Counted from the first letter of the stretch, positions 53,770 to 63,474 are shown. The stretch: DNA of 64,000 bases from Geobacter sp. (GCA_016177775.1 JACOUQ010000015.1:1-64000); one strand, 5' to 3'. Numbers and translations: made by a program. Notes: generated from the sequence alone by a model not told the origin.

Positions 53770-55776
53770 ATGTCCTTGAAATTACCGGAACTGGTTGATA
53801 TCCCCAGTCTTCAATTGCTCATGGACCGTTTCCACTCCGCCACCGGCATACCGGTCGGGATTATCGGAAGCGATGGCGAAATGTTCGTCGCCACCGGCTG
53901 GCAGGAGATCTGCACCGCGTTTCACCGGTCCCACCCCGTCACTGCGGAGCGTTGCCGGCAGAGCGACAACTGCATCAAGACCTCCCTCGACGCGGGAAAA
54001 TATATTCAGTACAAGTGCAAAAACGGCCTGTGGGACCTGGCAAAGCCGATCATCGTTGCCGGAGAGCATCTCGCCACGATCTACCTGGGACAGTTCCGCT
54101 ACGAAGACGAAGAAATCGACGAGGAGTTCTTCCGTGCCCAGGCAAGGGAGTTCGGTTTCGACCAGGACCGCTACTTGGCTGCGCTTAAGCGAATCCCGGT
54201 TTTCAGCCGGGAAAAGGTCCAGCAGATAATGGACTTTTATACCACCCTTGTTGACTGTTACGTGAAAACGGGTTTTGCCCGATTCAGCCAGGCTGAGACC
54301 GAAAAGACGCTGCGGGAGAGCGAGGAGCGGTACCGCGCGCTTTTCGAGGGGGCTAACGATGCGATTATCACCATTCGCGACGGCCGAATCGTGAACTGCA
54401 ACAAGATGGCCCTTGAATTGTTTCGTTGCGGCCCGGAGCAGTTGATCGGCAAGGGGCCGGAGAATCTCTCCCCCTTTCTCCAGCCCGATGGCAAGGACTC
54501 GGAAGCGAAGGCGCGGGAGATGATCGCAAAGGCTCTGGCAGGCCCTTCCCAGATTTTTGAATGGCGGCATTGCCGTGGGGACGAGACCATCTTCGATGCC
54601 GAGGTGAGCCTGAACCGCCTGGAGTATGGGGGAAAGAACGAACTTCTGGCGATCATGCGCGACGTCACGGAGCGGAAACAGGCGGAACAGGCGCTGAAGC
54701 TTTCAGAGGCGGAGAAGTCGCTCATTTTGAACAGCTCCATGGACCTGATTATCCATTATGACGCGGACATGAAGATTCTATGGGGAAACCAGCGGGCACT
54801 GAACTCGGTGGATATGGAGGCGGAGGAATTAGTGGGGCAGGATTGCTGGAAACTGTGGCACCAGCGTACCGAGCCCTGCTACGGTTGTCCGGTGATAATG
54901 GCACTGGAAACTGGTGAGCCGCGGGAAGCGGAGGTACGCACCCCTGACGGCAGGATCTGGGATATTCGCGGCTTCCCGGTGAAGGACGATGCCGGCAGGG
55001 TGAATGGGGTTGTGGAGTTCTGTCTTGAGATCACGGGCCGCAAGCGGATGGAGGAGGAGATCGAGATACTGAACACCGACCTGGCGGCGCGAGCCTGCGA
55101 ACTGGAGCAGGCCAACCGGGAGCTTGAGGCGTTCGGTTACACGGTTTCCCACGATCTTCGTTCTCCGCTCACCGGTATCCAGGGCTATTGCCAGGTGCTG
55201 CTGGAGCTGTGCGGCGACAGGCTTGGCGAGGACGGGGCCGGCTATATCCGCGAAATCTCCAAATCAGCGGAGAAGATGGACGATCTCATCACCACGATGC
55301 TCGACTTTTCCAGACTGTCTCGTTGCGCAATTACCAGGGAGGAGGTTGATCTGACTGCAATCGCAAAAACCCTGGCGGCCCAGCTCAGGATGAACGAGCC
55401 GGAGCGCAATGCGACATTCGCCATAGCCGAAGGCGCAAAGACGGCGGGGGACCCGAAGCTCCTGAGGGTGGTTTTGGAAAATCTCATCGGCAATGCCTGG
55501 AAGTACACGAGTCGCCAGGATGATACGCTAATCGAGTTAGGCAAGGTGGCGGTCAACGGTTCCATGGCCTTTTTTGTGAGGGACAACGGCCCAGGTTTCG
55601 ACATGGCCCAGGCAGACAAGCTGTTCAGCCCGTTCCTGCGCTTGCCGGGAGCGGCCGGTTTCTCCGGCCACGGCATCGGCTTGGCCACGGTGCAGCGGAT
55701 CATCCAGCACCACGGCGGCCGGGTCTGGGGCGAAGGAGAGCCGGGCAAGGGGGCAACCTTCTATTTCACAGTTTGA
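53770..55776 (+). CDS. PocR-PAS-PAS histidine kinase
   Basis: A 668-residue cytosolic kinase with no membrane segment. N-terminal PocR-type ligand domain (about 10-165: LMDRFHSATGIPVGIIGSDGE, CRQSDNC, YKCKNGLWDLAKPIIV), PAS 1 (about 180-300), PAS 2 (about 310-430, with CYGCP), a coiled coil, HisKA with VSHDLRSPLTGI (phospho-His near 459) and HATPase with NLIGNAWKYTSR, DNGPGF and GHGIGLATV. PocR domains sense small organic molecules. No adjacent response regulator; the partner is unknown. It lies just after the CRISPR array and marks the return to core genome. Confidence 0.9.
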   Translation: MSLKLPELVDIPSLQLLMDRFHSATGIPVGIIGSDGEMFVATGWQEICTAFHRSHPVTAERCRQSDNCIKTSLDAGKYIQYKCKNGLWDLAKPIIVAGEHLATIYLGQFRYEDEEIDEEFFRAQAREFGFDQDRYLAALKRIPVFSREKVQQIMDFYTTLVDCYVKTGFARFSQAETEKTLRESEERYRALFEGANDAIITIRDGRIVNCNKMALELFRCGPEQLIGKGPENLSPFLQPDGKDSEAKAREMIAKALAGPSQIFEWRHCRGDETIFDAEVSLNRLEYGGKNELLAIMRDVTERKQAEQALKLSEAEKSLILNSSMDLIIHYDADMKILWGNQRALNSVDMEAEELVGQDCWKLWHQRTEPCYGCPVIMALETGEPREAEVRTPDGRIWDIRGFPVKDDAGRVNGVVEFCLEITGRKRMEEEIEILNTDLAARACELEQANRELEAFGYTVSHDLRSPLTGIQGYCQVLLELCGDRLGEDGAGYIREISKSAEKMDDLITTMLDFSRLSRCAITREEVDLTAIAKTLAAQLRMNEPERNATFAIAEGAKTAGDPKLLRVVLENLIGNAWKYTSRQDDTLIELGKVAVNGSMAFFVRDNGPGFDMAQADKLFSPFLRLPGAAGFSGHGIGLATVQRIIQHHGGRVWGEGEPGKGATFYFTV

Positions 55777-55878
55777 GGCAGCCTCAGCCCGCCAAAAATC
55801 GTTTGCAATTTCCCGCTCTATGCTTTAAATTACCTCCTCCACGCTCGAATCCTGCATTCCCTTCTCAGGTGCTCACCC

Positions 55879-56955
55879 ATGGACAGCAAGCATTCACTTA
55901 AAGAATTGCGCGAAGCAATCGACGCGGTGGATGACCGCATTCTCGATCTGCTCAACGAGCGGGCCCGGTTCGTTCTCGAAGTGGGGCGGCTGAAGAGCGC
56001 CGAGAAGAAGGAATTCCACGTGCCGAGCCGCGAGCGGCAGATCTACGAACGCCTGACCGCCGCCAATCCCGGCCCCTTCCCGAACGATGGGTTGCGTAGC
56101 GTTTTCCGCGAGATCATCTCCGCGTCGCTTGCCCTGGAGGCGCCGATGAAGGTGGCGTTCCTCGGCCCCAAGGCGACCTTCAGCCACCTGGCCACCATGC
56201 AGCATTTCGGCTTCTCCGCCGAGCTGGTGCCGCAGAAGTCGATCCCGGCCGTGTTCGAGGAAGTAGAGAAGGGAAATGCCCTGTATGGCGTGGTGCCGGT
56301 GGAGAATTCCACCGAGGGGGTGGTCTCCTATACCCTGGACATGTTCATGGAGAGCAGCCTGAAGATCAACGCCGAGGTGCTGCTGGAGGTCCACCACGAT
56401 CTCCTCTCCCTCACTGGCCAGATGGGGGACATCAAGAAGGTCTACTCTCACCCGCAGCCGATTGCCCAGTGCAAGAAATGGCTGGAGGAGAACCTTCCCG
56501 GTGTTCCGCTCGTGGATGTGGCATCAACGGCGGTTGCCGCGCAGATAGCGAGCGAGGACAAATCCGTGGCTGCCATAGCGAGCGAGCTGGCCGGTACCAT
56601 GTACGATCTGAAGGTGGTGCGGAAGCGGATCGAGGACCAGGTGAACAACTTCACCAGGTTCCTGGTGATTGGCAAGAAGGTCTCCGACCGGAGCGGCGAC
56701 GACAAGACCTCTCTCATGTTTGCGGTGAAGGATGAGGTGGGGATTCTCTACCGGATGCTGGAGCCGTTCGCCAAGCGCGAGGTCAACCTCTCCAAGATCG
56801 AGTCCCGCCCCATGAAGAAAAAGGCGTGGGAATACGTTTTTTTTGTAGACCTGTTGGGTCATGTATCCGAACCGAAGATTGCCGAGGCGGTGGAAGAGTT
56901 GAAGCATTGCTGCCAGTTTGTGAAGGTGTTGGGGTCGTATCCAAAGGCAAAATAA
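55879..56955 (+). CDS. pheA: Chorismate mutase / prephenate dehydratase
   Basis: A 358-residue bifunctional enzyme of phenylalanine synthesis. Chorismate mutase (1-90: LKELREAIDAVDDRILDLLNERARFVLEVG), prephenate dehydratase (about 93-270: VAFLGPKATFSHLA, VVPVENSTEGVVSYTLD, the catalytic TRF in NNFTRFLVIG), then an ACT domain with ESRPMKKKAWEYVFFVD for phenylalanine feedback. Followed by tyrA and aroA. Confidence 0.96.
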   Translation: MDSKHSLKELREAIDAVDDRILDLLNERARFVLEVGRLKSAEKKEFHVPSRERQIYERLTAANPGPFPNDGLRSVFREIISASLALEAPMKVAFLGPKATFSHLATMQHFGFSAELVPQKSIPAVFEEVEKGNALYGVVPVENSTEGVVSYTLDMFMESSLKINAEVLLEVHHDLLSLTGQMGDIKKVYSHPQPIAQCKKWLEENLPGVPLVDVASTAVAAQIASEDKSVAAIASELAGTMYDLKVVRKRIEDQVNNFTRFLVIGKKVSDRSGDDKTSLMFAVKDEVGILYRMLEPFAKREVNLSKIESRPMKKKAWEYVFFVDLLGHVSEPKIAEAVEELKHCCQFVKVLGSYPKAK

Positions 56956-56968
56956 TCGATTGGTTGTT

Positions 56969-57027
56969 GTAGGGGCAGACCCATGTGTCTGCCCGGTTTA
57001 AGGGCGGCCACATGGGGCCGCCCCTAC
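56969..57027. repeat. REP element (GTAGGGG type)
   Basis: GTAGGGGCAGACC-x-GTCTGCCC and GGGCGGCC-ACATG-GGGCCGCCCCTAC, nearly identical to halves of the elements at 41844 and 42204. It lies between pheA and tyrA. Confidence 0.85.
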
Positions 57028-57055
57028 ATTTAGACTCTATGATGGGGATGTTCCT

Positions 57056-57916
57056 ATGCCGCTCATCCAGCGGTTGTGCATAATCGGCGTCGGCCTTATC
57101 GGCGGCTCGCTCGTCCGCGCTCTCCGGGAAAAGGGGGAAGTGGGGGAGGTGGTCGGCGTTGGGCGAGGCGTTGCGAACCTGGAAATGGCCGTGGAGCTCG
57201 GGGTGATTGACCGCTACACCCACGACCCATGCGAAGGGGTTGAGGGGGCCGATCTGGTCTTTCTGTCCACGCCGGTCTGCTCCATCGTGGATATGACCGC
57301 CCGCATCGCTCCCCATCTCGCTCCCGGCGCCATTGTCACCGACGGCGGCAGCGTCAAGGAAGGAATCGTCGCGCCGAGCGAGGTGCTGATGCCGGAGGGG
57401 CGCCACTTCGTTGGGGGCCATCCCATTGCCGGGACCGAGAAGTCGGGTGTGGAGGCCTCCTTTGCCACACTCTACCAGGGACGGCGCTGCATCATCACCC
57501 CCACGGAGAAGACCGATCCGGCCGCACTGGAGAAAGTTAAACGGATGTGGGAGATCGCCGGCTCCGAGGTGGTGCTGATGGACGTGATCAAGCACGACCG
57601 GGTGCTGGCAGCAGTCTCGCACCTCCCCCACATGGTGGCCTACGCATTGGTCAATGCGGTGGCGGGCTACGACCGCTTCGACGAGAGTATCCTCAAATAT
57701 TCCGCCGGCGGCTTTCGCGACTTTACCCGCATCGCCTCCTCCGATCCGGTCATGTGGCGCGACATTGCCCTGATGAACCGGGAGGCCGTGCTGGAGATGA
57801 TGGATTATTTCGCCAGGTACTTCGCAGACCTGCGCGCCCTCGTGGAGAAGGGTGACGGGGCAGGGCTGGAGAAGTTTTTCGCGGATTCGAAACGAAGCAG
57901 AGACGAAATTCTCTAA
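57056..57916 (+). CDS. tyrA: Prephenate dehydrogenase
   Basis: A 286-residue NAD-dependent enzyme making 4-hydroxyphenylpyruvate for tyrosine. Seen: Rossmann start LCIIGVGLIGGSLVRAL, STPVCSIVDM, VTDGGSVKEGI, GGHPIAGTEKSG and DRVLAAVSHLPHMVAYAL with the catalytic His. No mutase or ACT fusion. It could also accept arogenate. Confidence 0.95.
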   Translation: MPLIQRLCIIGVGLIGGSLVRALREKGEVGEVVGVGRGVANLEMAVELGVIDRYTHDPCEGVEGADLVFLSTPVCSIVDMTARIAPHLAPGAIVTDGGSVKEGIVAPSEVLMPEGRHFVGGHPIAGTEKSGVEASFATLYQGRRCIITPTEKTDPAALEKVKRMWEIAGSEVVLMDVIKHDRVLAAVSHLPHMVAYALVNAVAGYDRFDESILKYSAGGFRDFTRIASSDPVMWRDIALMNREAVLEMMDYFARYFADLRALVEKGDGAGLEKFFADSKRSRDEIL

Positions 57917-57923
57917 CAGTGTA

Positions 57924-58020
57924 TTTGCCACGGAGACACGGAGAACTGCACAAAACTGTTTTAACCAATTTGTTACTTGATTTTGTGTTTTCTCTGTGTC
58001 TCCGTGTCTCTGTGGTGAAA
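57924..58020. repeat. Word-type intergenic palindrome (CACGGAGA family)
   Basis: The left arm 57924-57948 (GCCACGGAGACACGGAGAA) and right arm 57991-58020 (TCTCTGTGTCTCCGTGTCTC and following). It lies between tyrA and aroA. Confidence 0.7.
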
Positions 58021-58042
58021 AAATGGTATTAAGGGGTTTACA

Positions 58043-59332
58043 GTGCAAAGCTACACAGTACAACCTGCTAAATCCGTAAAGGGTGAAATCGCCGTTCCCG
58101 GCGACAAGTCGATTTCCCACCGCTCCATCATGCTCGGCTCCCTTGCCGAAGGTGTGACCACGGTGCGCGGCTTCCTGCGGGGCGAGGACAACCTGGCGAC
58201 CCTGAACGCCTTCCGGCTTATGGGAATTGCGGTGCATGACGACGGCGAGGTTCTGCGCATCGAGGGGAAGGGGCTGCACGGCCTTGCCGAGCCGTCGGAC
58301 GTGGTGGACTGCGGCAATTCCGGCACTTCCATTCGCCTTCTGACCGGTCTTCTGGCCGGACAGCGCTTTTTCTCGGTCCTGACCGGCGACCAGTATCTCC
58401 GCAAGCGCCCCATGAAGCGGGTTGTGGAGCCGCTTTCCCGCATGGGTGCCGATATCCGCGGTCGCGAAGGGGGAAGCAAGGCCCCCCTGGCCATCATCGG
58501 CAGAGAGCTGGCCGGCACCTCCTACGCCTCGCCGGTTGCCAGCGCCCAAGTCAAATCCGCCATTCTCCTGGCCGGGCTCTATGCCGTGGGAGAGACCACC
58601 GTCACCGAGCCGCACCTCTCCCGTGACCATTCCGAGCGGATGCTGCGCTATTTCGGCGCCGACATCACCCCTTTCGACGGCGGGGTAACGGTCCGCGGCG
58701 GGAGGAACCTGCGGGGGGACGAGATAGCCGTGCCTGGAGACATCTCCTCAGCGGCGTTCTTCATGGTGGCTGGGCTTATCGTCCCCGGCTCCGAGCTTCT
58801 CATCAAAGGGGTGGGGGTGAACCCGACCCGGACCGGCATCATCGACATCCTGCAAGGGATGGGTGGCTCTCTGGAGCTATTGAACGAGCGGGAGGTCTCC
58901 GGGGAGCCGGTGGCCGACATCCTGGTGAAGTCGTCGCGGCTGAAGGGGATCGAGATTGGCGGCGAGGTTGTGCCGCGGGCAATCGACGAGTTTCCGGTCA
59001 TAGCCGTGGCCGCGGCCTTGGCCGAAGGGCGGACCGTGGTCCGCGACGCAAAAGAGCTGCGGGTCAAGGAGACCGACCGGATCGCGGCAATGGCGCAGAA
59101 CCTGCGGGCCGCCGGAGCTGATGTGGCCGAGACCGAGGACGGCATGGAGATCAACGGCGTGGAGCGACTGCAAGGATGCAGCGTGGACAGCTTCGGTGAC
59201 CACCGCATCGCCATGTCGATGCTGATCGGCGGGCTGGCGGCGACCGGGCCGATCACAGTCAGCGACACGGAGTGCATCGCCACTTCTTTTCCGAATTTTA
59301 TTGCCCTGTTGGAGCAGGTGGCTGCCAGATGA
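58043..59332 (+). CDS. aroA: 5-enolpyruvylshikimate-3-phosphate synthase
   Basis: A 429-residue shikimate-pathway enzyme. Seen: GDKSISHRSIMLGSLAEG, CGNSGTSIRLLTGLL, the LRKRPMKRVVEPL loop, SAQVKSAILLAGL, DISSAAFFMVA, VKETDRIAAMAQNL and DSFGDHRIAMSM. Starts at GTG. The NSGTSIRL sequence fits the class I/II boundary type; I do not infer inhibitor sensitivity. Its stop overlaps the cmk start. Confidence 0.97.
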   Translation: MQSYTVQPAKSVKGEIAVPGDKSISHRSIMLGSLAEGVTTVRGFLRGEDNLATLNAFRLMGIAVHDDGEVLRIEGKGLHGLAEPSDVVDCGNSGTSIRLLTGLLAGQRFFSVLTGDQYLRKRPMKRVVEPLSRMGADIRGREGGSKAPLAIIGRELAGTSYASPVASAQVKSAILLAGLYAVGETTVTEPHLSRDHSERMLRYFGADITPFDGGVTVRGGRNLRGDEIAVPGDISSAAFFMVAGLIVPGSELLIKGVGVNPTRTGIIDILQGMGGSLELLNEREVSGEPVADILVKSSRLKGIEIGGEVVPRAIDEFPVIAVAAALAEGRTVVRDAKELRVKETDRIAAMAQNLRAAGADVAETEDGMEINGVERLQGCSVDSFGDHRIAMSMLIGGLAATGPITVSDTECIATSFPNFIALLEQVAAR

Positions 59333-60012
59333 GTCACGGCAGGCAAAAAGGGATCATCATCGCTATCGACGGCCCGTCGGGGGCCGGCAAGAGCACCATC
59401 ACCAAGCTGCTGTCCCAGCGGCTGGGTTACATCAACATCGACACAGGCGCCATGTACCGGACACTGGCCCTGGTGGTGAAACGGACGGGGATTTCCCTCG
59501 ATGACGAGGAGGCGCTTCAGCGCGTATGCATCGGCGTTGCCATCGTCTTCGAGCGCAGCAACGGCGGATACCGCGTGATCGCCAACGGGGAGGACGTTTC
59601 CGACGCGATCCGCACCCCCGAGATCAGCCTTCTTACCTCCGAGGTCTCTTCCCGCAAGGTGGTGCGGGAGATCATGACCCGCATGCAGCGCGAGATGGGA
59701 AAAGAAGGCGGGGTCGTCCTGGAGGGGCGGGACATCGGAACCGTGGTCTTTCCCGATGCGGACGTGAAATTCTTCCTCTCCGCGTCTGTGGAAGAGCGGG
59801 GCCGCCGGCGCTACGAGGAGTTGAAGGCCAAGGGGGAGGACGTTTCTCTCGACCGGACCATTGCCGAGGTGGCGAGGCGTGACGAGCAGGACAGTAACCG
59901 GGAGCATGCACCGCTGCGCAAGGCGGACGATGCAATAGAGCTTGACTCCACGGTCCTCTCCATAGAGGAGGTGCTGGCGGAGATGGAGAAAGTAATTAAA
60001 AGCAGGCTGTAG
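59329..60012 (+). CDS. cmk: Cytidylate kinase
   Basis: A 227-residue kinase of CMP/dCMP: Walker A IAIDGPSGAGKST, YINIDTGAMYRT, GRDIGTVVFPDADVKFFL, RRYEELKAKGED and RDEQDSNREHAPLRKADDA. ATG 59329 overlaps the aroA TGA (ATGA), so the two are coupled. Its C-terminus SRL and TAG stop are encoded by the start of the GGCTGTAGG palindrome. Confidence 0.96.
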   Translation: MSHGRQKGIIIAIDGPSGAGKSTITKLLSQRLGYINIDTGAMYRTLALVVKRTGISLDDEEALQRVCIGVAIVFERSNGGYRVIANGEDVSDAIRTPEISLLTSEVSSRKVVREIMTRMQREMGKEGGVVLEGRDIGTVVFPDADVKFFLSASVEERGRRRYEELKAKGEDVSLDRTIAEVARRDEQDSNREHAPLRKADDAIELDSTVLSIEEVLAEMEKVIKSRL

Positions 60013-60071
60013 GCTTTAGGCTGTAGGTTTTTAGTCGTTGCTACAGCCTACAGTCTACAGCCTATAACCTT
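60004..60071. repeat. Word-type intergenic palindrome (GGCTGTAGG family)
   Basis: The left arm 60004-60029 (AGGCTGTAGGCTTTAGGCTG and following) and right arm 60041-60071 (CTACAGCCTACAGTCTACAG and following). Same family as 122-192. It runs into GAGGTTTTTC before the ispH ATG. Confidence 0.75.
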
Positions 60072-60081
60072 GAGGTTTTTC

Positions 60082-60921
60082 ATGGAAATAATTCTCGCAA
60101 AACGCGCCGGCTTCTGCTTCGGCGTGAAGCGGGCCACTCAGATGGCCTTCGAGGCGGCGGACAAGGGGGGGGAAACCTTCACCCTCGGGCCGATCATCCA
60201 TTCGCCGCAGGTAGTCCAGAAGCTGAAGGAGATGGGGGTTGGCCTTCTAGATGACCTATCCACCTTGGATAACGGCACCATCATCATCCGCTCCCACGGA
60301 GTGACCGCCGAGGAACTGGAGGAGGCGGTCAGAAAGCAACTCGAAATCATCGATGCCACCTGCCCGTTCGTAAAGAAGGCGCAGGAGCATGTGAAGAGCC
60401 TGTCGCAGGCCGGTTACGATGTGGTGGTCGTGGGGGACGCCGATCATCCCGAGGTACAGGGGATCGTTTCCTACGCCACCGGCAAAGTCTACGTGGTCGG
60501 TTCCGGCGAAGAAGCAGGCCAGCTCCCGCGGATGGGGAAGGTAGGGATAGTCGCCCAGACCACGCAGTCGTTCGAAAACCTTAAGAACGTGGTCAAGGAA
60601 TGCCTCATGAAGGGGGGCGAGATCAGGGTCTTCAACACCATCTGCGATGCCACGGCCGTCCGGCAGGAGGAGGCGAAGGAGCTGGCCCGGAAGGCGGATT
60701 GCATGATCGTCATCGGCGGGTTCAACAGCGCGAATACCCGCCGTCTTGCCGAAGTCTGCAAAGAGCTCCTCCCCAAGACCCACCACATCGAAACCGCTGC
60801 CGAGCTCAAGCAGGAATGGTTCACCGGGGTCACAAAAATTGGGGTTACAGCCGGGGCTTCCACCCCGATGTGGATCATTGACGAGGTGATCGAACGTCTC
60901 AAGCTCATGGGGAATGATTAA
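60082..60921 (+). CDS. ispH: 4-hydroxy-3-methylbut-2-enyl diphosphate reductase
   Basis: A 279-residue [4Fe-4S] enzyme giving IPP and DMAPP, the last step of the MEP isoprenoid pathway. The three cluster cysteines are visible: GFCFGVKRA (C12), DATCPFVKKAQ (near 95) and NTICDAT (near 192). Substrate-binding SHGV, TQSFEN and TAGASTPMWIIDEV are also present. ATG 60082 with GAGG is better than TTG 60070. Not fused to S1; rpsA follows separately. Confidence 0.96.
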   Translation: MEIILAKRAGFCFGVKRATQMAFEAADKGGETFTLGPIIHSPQVVQKLKEMGVGLLDDLSTLDNGTIIIRSHGVTAEELEEAVRKQLEIIDATCPFVKKAQEHVKSLSQAGYDVVVVGDADHPEVQGIVSYATGKVYVVGSGEEAGQLPRMGKVGIVAQTTQSFENLKNVVKECLMKGGEIRVFNTICDATAVRQEEAKELARKADCMIVIGGFNSANTRRLAEVCKELLPKTHHIETAAELKQEWFTGVTKIGVTAGASTPMWIIDEVIERLKLMGND

Positions 60922-61002
60922 ATCGATTGAGTTTGCATGAAAGATGTGTTAGATTGACCCGATTTTTCTTTGTACATGACCATCATGGGGGTAAGGCGTT
61001 TA

Positions 61003-62757
61003 ATGGAAGAGAGCAGAAAGTCGACAGCCGGCGATAAGCCGATCAAACGCTTCAAGGATATGGACGACGAGTTTGAAGCGACCGAGGAAAGCAGCGAATT
61101 CGAGGAATTGTTCAAGAGCAGCCTTGTTACCTTGAAGTCCGGCGAGATAGTGACCGGTGTGGTGGCCCATGTCGGGTCCGATTACGTCATGGTCGACGTG
61201 GGGTTCAAGTGCGAGGGGCGCGTTCCCGTTTCCGAGTTCATGGACGAAAACGGCCAGGTGACCGTTCAGGTCGGCGACGAAGTTAAGGTTCTCTTCGAGC
61301 GCGAGGACAGTGTCCGTGGGTATCTGGTCCTCTCCAAGAACAAGGCTGACCGGGTAAAGGCATGGGACAAGGTCGAGGCGGCTGGCGGCGAGGGGGGCAC
61401 CATTGAAGGGAAGATCGTCGGAAAGATCAAGGGTGGCATGACTGTCGATATCGGCCTGCCTGCATTTCTTCCTGCTTCCCAGGTAGATCTGAGGCCGGTC
61501 GGCAATCTGGACAAACTGCTCGGTCAGACATTCACGTTCCGCATCATGACCGTTAACCGCAAGCGCGGCAGCGTTGTGCTTTCGCGCCGGGTGCTTCTCG
61601 AGGAAGAGCGCGACAAGTTGAAGGAGCAGACCCTTTCTCGCCTTTCCGAAGGGGAGATACTGGAAGGGGTTGTCAAGAATATCACCGATTACGGGGCTTT
61701 TGTCGACCTTGGAGGCATAGACGGGCTTCTGCACGTTACCGACATTTCCTGGGGACGCTTGGGGCATCCTTCGGAGCAGATCAAGGTTGGCGAGCGGCTG
61801 AAGGTGAAAGTCCTTAAGTACGACCGGGAGAAGGGGAAAATTTCCCTCGGCCTCAAGCAGGCTCAGCCCGACCCCTGGGTCGGCGTGCAGGACCGGTACC
61901 AGATTGGTTCCCGGGTTCGGGGCAAGGTGGTCAGCCTGGCCGATTACGGTGCTTTCGTTGCCCTTGAGGATGGCATCGAGGGCCTCATCCATGTATCGGA
62001 AATGTCCTGGACCCGTCGGGTCAAGCATCCCTCTTCCGTTCTCACTGTCGGCGAGGAAGTGGAGACCCTGGTACTCGGTGTGGATGTTGATAACCGCCGG
62101 ATATCCCTCGGCCTGAAGCAGACCATGGTGAATCCCTGGACCGTGATCGGCGAGAAATACCCGGTCGGCACGAAGATAGAGGGGGAAATCAAGAACATCA
62201 CCGATTTCGGGGCCTTCATCGGCATCGAGGAGGGGATCGACGGCCTGGTGCATGTTTCGGACATCTCCTGGACCAAGCGGATCAAGCACCCCTCCGAGAT
62301 ATTCAAGAAAGGTGACGTGGTTCAGGCGGTGGTGCTCAATATAGACGTCCAGAACGAGAGACTGTCGCTGGGGATCAAGCAGCTGGAGCCGGACCCCTGG
62401 AGCCTGATACCGGCGAAGTACAAGCCGGGCACCAGGGTGAAGGGTAAGGTTACTTCCATCACCGATTTCGGAGTTTTCATAGAAATCGAGGAGGGAATCG
62501 AAGGACTGATTCACGTTTCCGAGCTCTCCACGGAGAAAGTCGAGTCCCCGAAAGATTTCACTGCAGTGGGGAATGAGATCGAAGCCGTTGTGCTGAGTGT
62601 TGACGCGGCAGAGCGTAAGATCGGGCTTTCGATCAAGGCGTTGCAGGTTGCCAAGGAGAAGGCGGAGATAGCCTCTTATCTCGGTTCCCAGGGTGAAGCG
62701 ACCTCCAATCTTGGCGCGCTGCTTCAGGAACTGAAGAAAAACGGCGAAGGCGAATAG
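61003..62757 (+). CDS. rpsA: 30S ribosomal protein S1
   Basis: A 584-residue protein with six S1 RNA-binding repeats: two divergent N-terminal ones (about 36-190, ribosome-binding) and four canonical ones (for example ITDYGAFVDLGGIDGLLHVTDISW, in pieces, and three more copies). It positions mRNA on the 30S subunit. The N-terminal tail (about 30 residues, acidic) is longer than in E. coli. The frame is open from TTG 60970; ATG 61003, with AAGG 7 bases before it, is preferred. Confidence 0.95.
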   Translation: MEESRKSTAGDKPIKRFKDMDDEFEATEESSEFEELFKSSLVTLKSGEIVTGVVAHVGSDYVMVDVGFKCEGRVPVSEFMDENGQVTVQVGDEVKVLFEREDSVRGYLVLSKNKADRVKAWDKVEAAGGEGGTIEGKIVGKIKGGMTVDIGLPAFLPASQVDLRPVGNLDKLLGQTFTFRIMTVNRKRGSVVLSRRVLLEEERDKLKEQTLSRLSEGEILEGVVKNITDYGAFVDLGGIDGLLHVTDISWGRLGHPSEQIKVGERLKVKVLKYDREKGKISLGLKQAQPDPWVGVQDRYQIGSRVRGKVVSLADYGAFVALEDGIEGLIHVSEMSWTRRVKHPSSVLTVGEEVETLVLGVDVDNRRISLGLKQTMVNPWTVIGEKYPVGTKIEGEIKNITDFGAFIGIEEGIDGLVHVSDISWTKRIKHPSEIFKKGDVVQAVVLNIDVQNERLSLGIKQLEPDPWSLIPAKYKPGTRVKGKVTSITDFGVFIEIEEGIEGLIHVSELSTEKVESPKDFTAVGNEIEAVVLSVDAAERKIGLSIKALQVAKEKAEIASYLGSQGEATSNLGALLQELKKNGEGE

Positions 62758-62809
62758 ACAACAATCTTTTGATATCCGGCATATTCGGAGCAGCGTGAGG
62801 TGGCAGGTT

Positions 62810-63091
62810 ATGACTAAGAGTCAACTGGCGGAGAAACTGGCTGAAACCAACGGTGTGCTTACGCGTAAAGAGGCCGAAACTATAGTAAATATTGTGTTTG
62901 ACAGCATTCAGGACGCGCTGCAGAACGGGGACAAGGTCGAGATTCGCGGTTTCGGCAGCTTCACGGTCCGCGAACGGGGTCCGCGTGAGGCACGCAACCC
63001 CAAGAGCGGGGAAAGGGTCTCCATTCCCTCGAAGAAGACCCCGTTTTTCAAGACCGGCAAGGAACTGCGGGAGAGGGTCAACGATCTTTAG
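62810..63091 (+). CDS. ihfB: Integration host factor beta-like DNA-bending protein
   Basis: A 93-residue HU/IHF-family protein: MTKSQLAEKLAETNGVLTRK, the core VEIRGFGSFTVRERGPREARNPKSG and arm tip ending IPSKKTPFFKTGKEL. ARNPKSGERVSIPSKK resembles IHF rather than HU arms. Its position after rpsA matches ihfB in many proteobacteria. It may support sigma-54 promoters and spacer integration, both of which use IHF in other bacteria. ATG 62810, with GAGG upstream, is used; GTG 62795 is possible. Confidence 0.9.
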   Translation: MTKSQLAEKLAETNGVLTRKEAETIVNIVFDSIQDALQNGDKVEIRGFGSFTVRERGPREARNPKSGERVSIPSKKTPFFKTGKELRERVNDL

Positions 63092-63269
63092 CCCGGGCAG
63101 GAAAACCGTTATTTTTACGTAACGTTTCGGTGATAACGCGGGTAGTTTCATCCTGCGTTTCCTCTCCGGCAACACCCTGAAGCAGTTTTATTGCGCAAGG
63201 ATTTCACTCGACTATCCCGGCGCGAATGCAAGGGAAAACTCACAACCTGATAAAGGTGCAGGCAAATCG

Positions 63270-63356
63270 GCCCGGGTGGCGGAATTGGTAGACGCAAGGG
63301 ACTTAAAATCCCTCGCCGGCAACGGTGTACCGGTTCGAGTCCGGTCCCGGGCACCA
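63270..63356 (+). tRNA. tRNA-Leu (anticodon UAA)
   Basis: Acceptor GCCCGGG pairs with CCCGGGC followed by A and encoded CCA. The D-arm has GGAATTGGTAGACGC, the anticodon loop CTTAAAA reads UAA, and there is a long variable arm (CGCCGGCAACGGTGT) and T-loop TTCGAGT. The long variable arm and UAA identify leucine. Confidence 0.98.
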
Positions 63357-63372
63357 CGTAGAGATATTTTAC

Positions 63373-63399
63373 AAGGCATGGTCATTCCATGCCTTTTTT
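63373..63399 (+). terminator. Rho-independent terminator after tRNA-Leu
   Basis: AAGGCATGG-TCATT-CCATGCCTT followed by T-rich DNA. It ends the tRNA transcript. Confidence 0.88.
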
Positions 63400-63474
63400 A
63401 TTGCTCATTTGTCCCCGCCAGTCGTGATGGTGCAACATGCCTGATGCAAACCTGACAGTTTTGATGGTTTTTGC

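Noticed and set aside
56783..58630. 615-aa minus-strand open frame
   Set aside because: It runs across pheA end, a REP element, tyrA and aroA start on the opposite strand; crossing three real genes rules it out.
61000..62514. 504-aa minus-strand open frame
   Set aside because: Antisense shadow of rpsA, whose six S1 domains are unmistakable.
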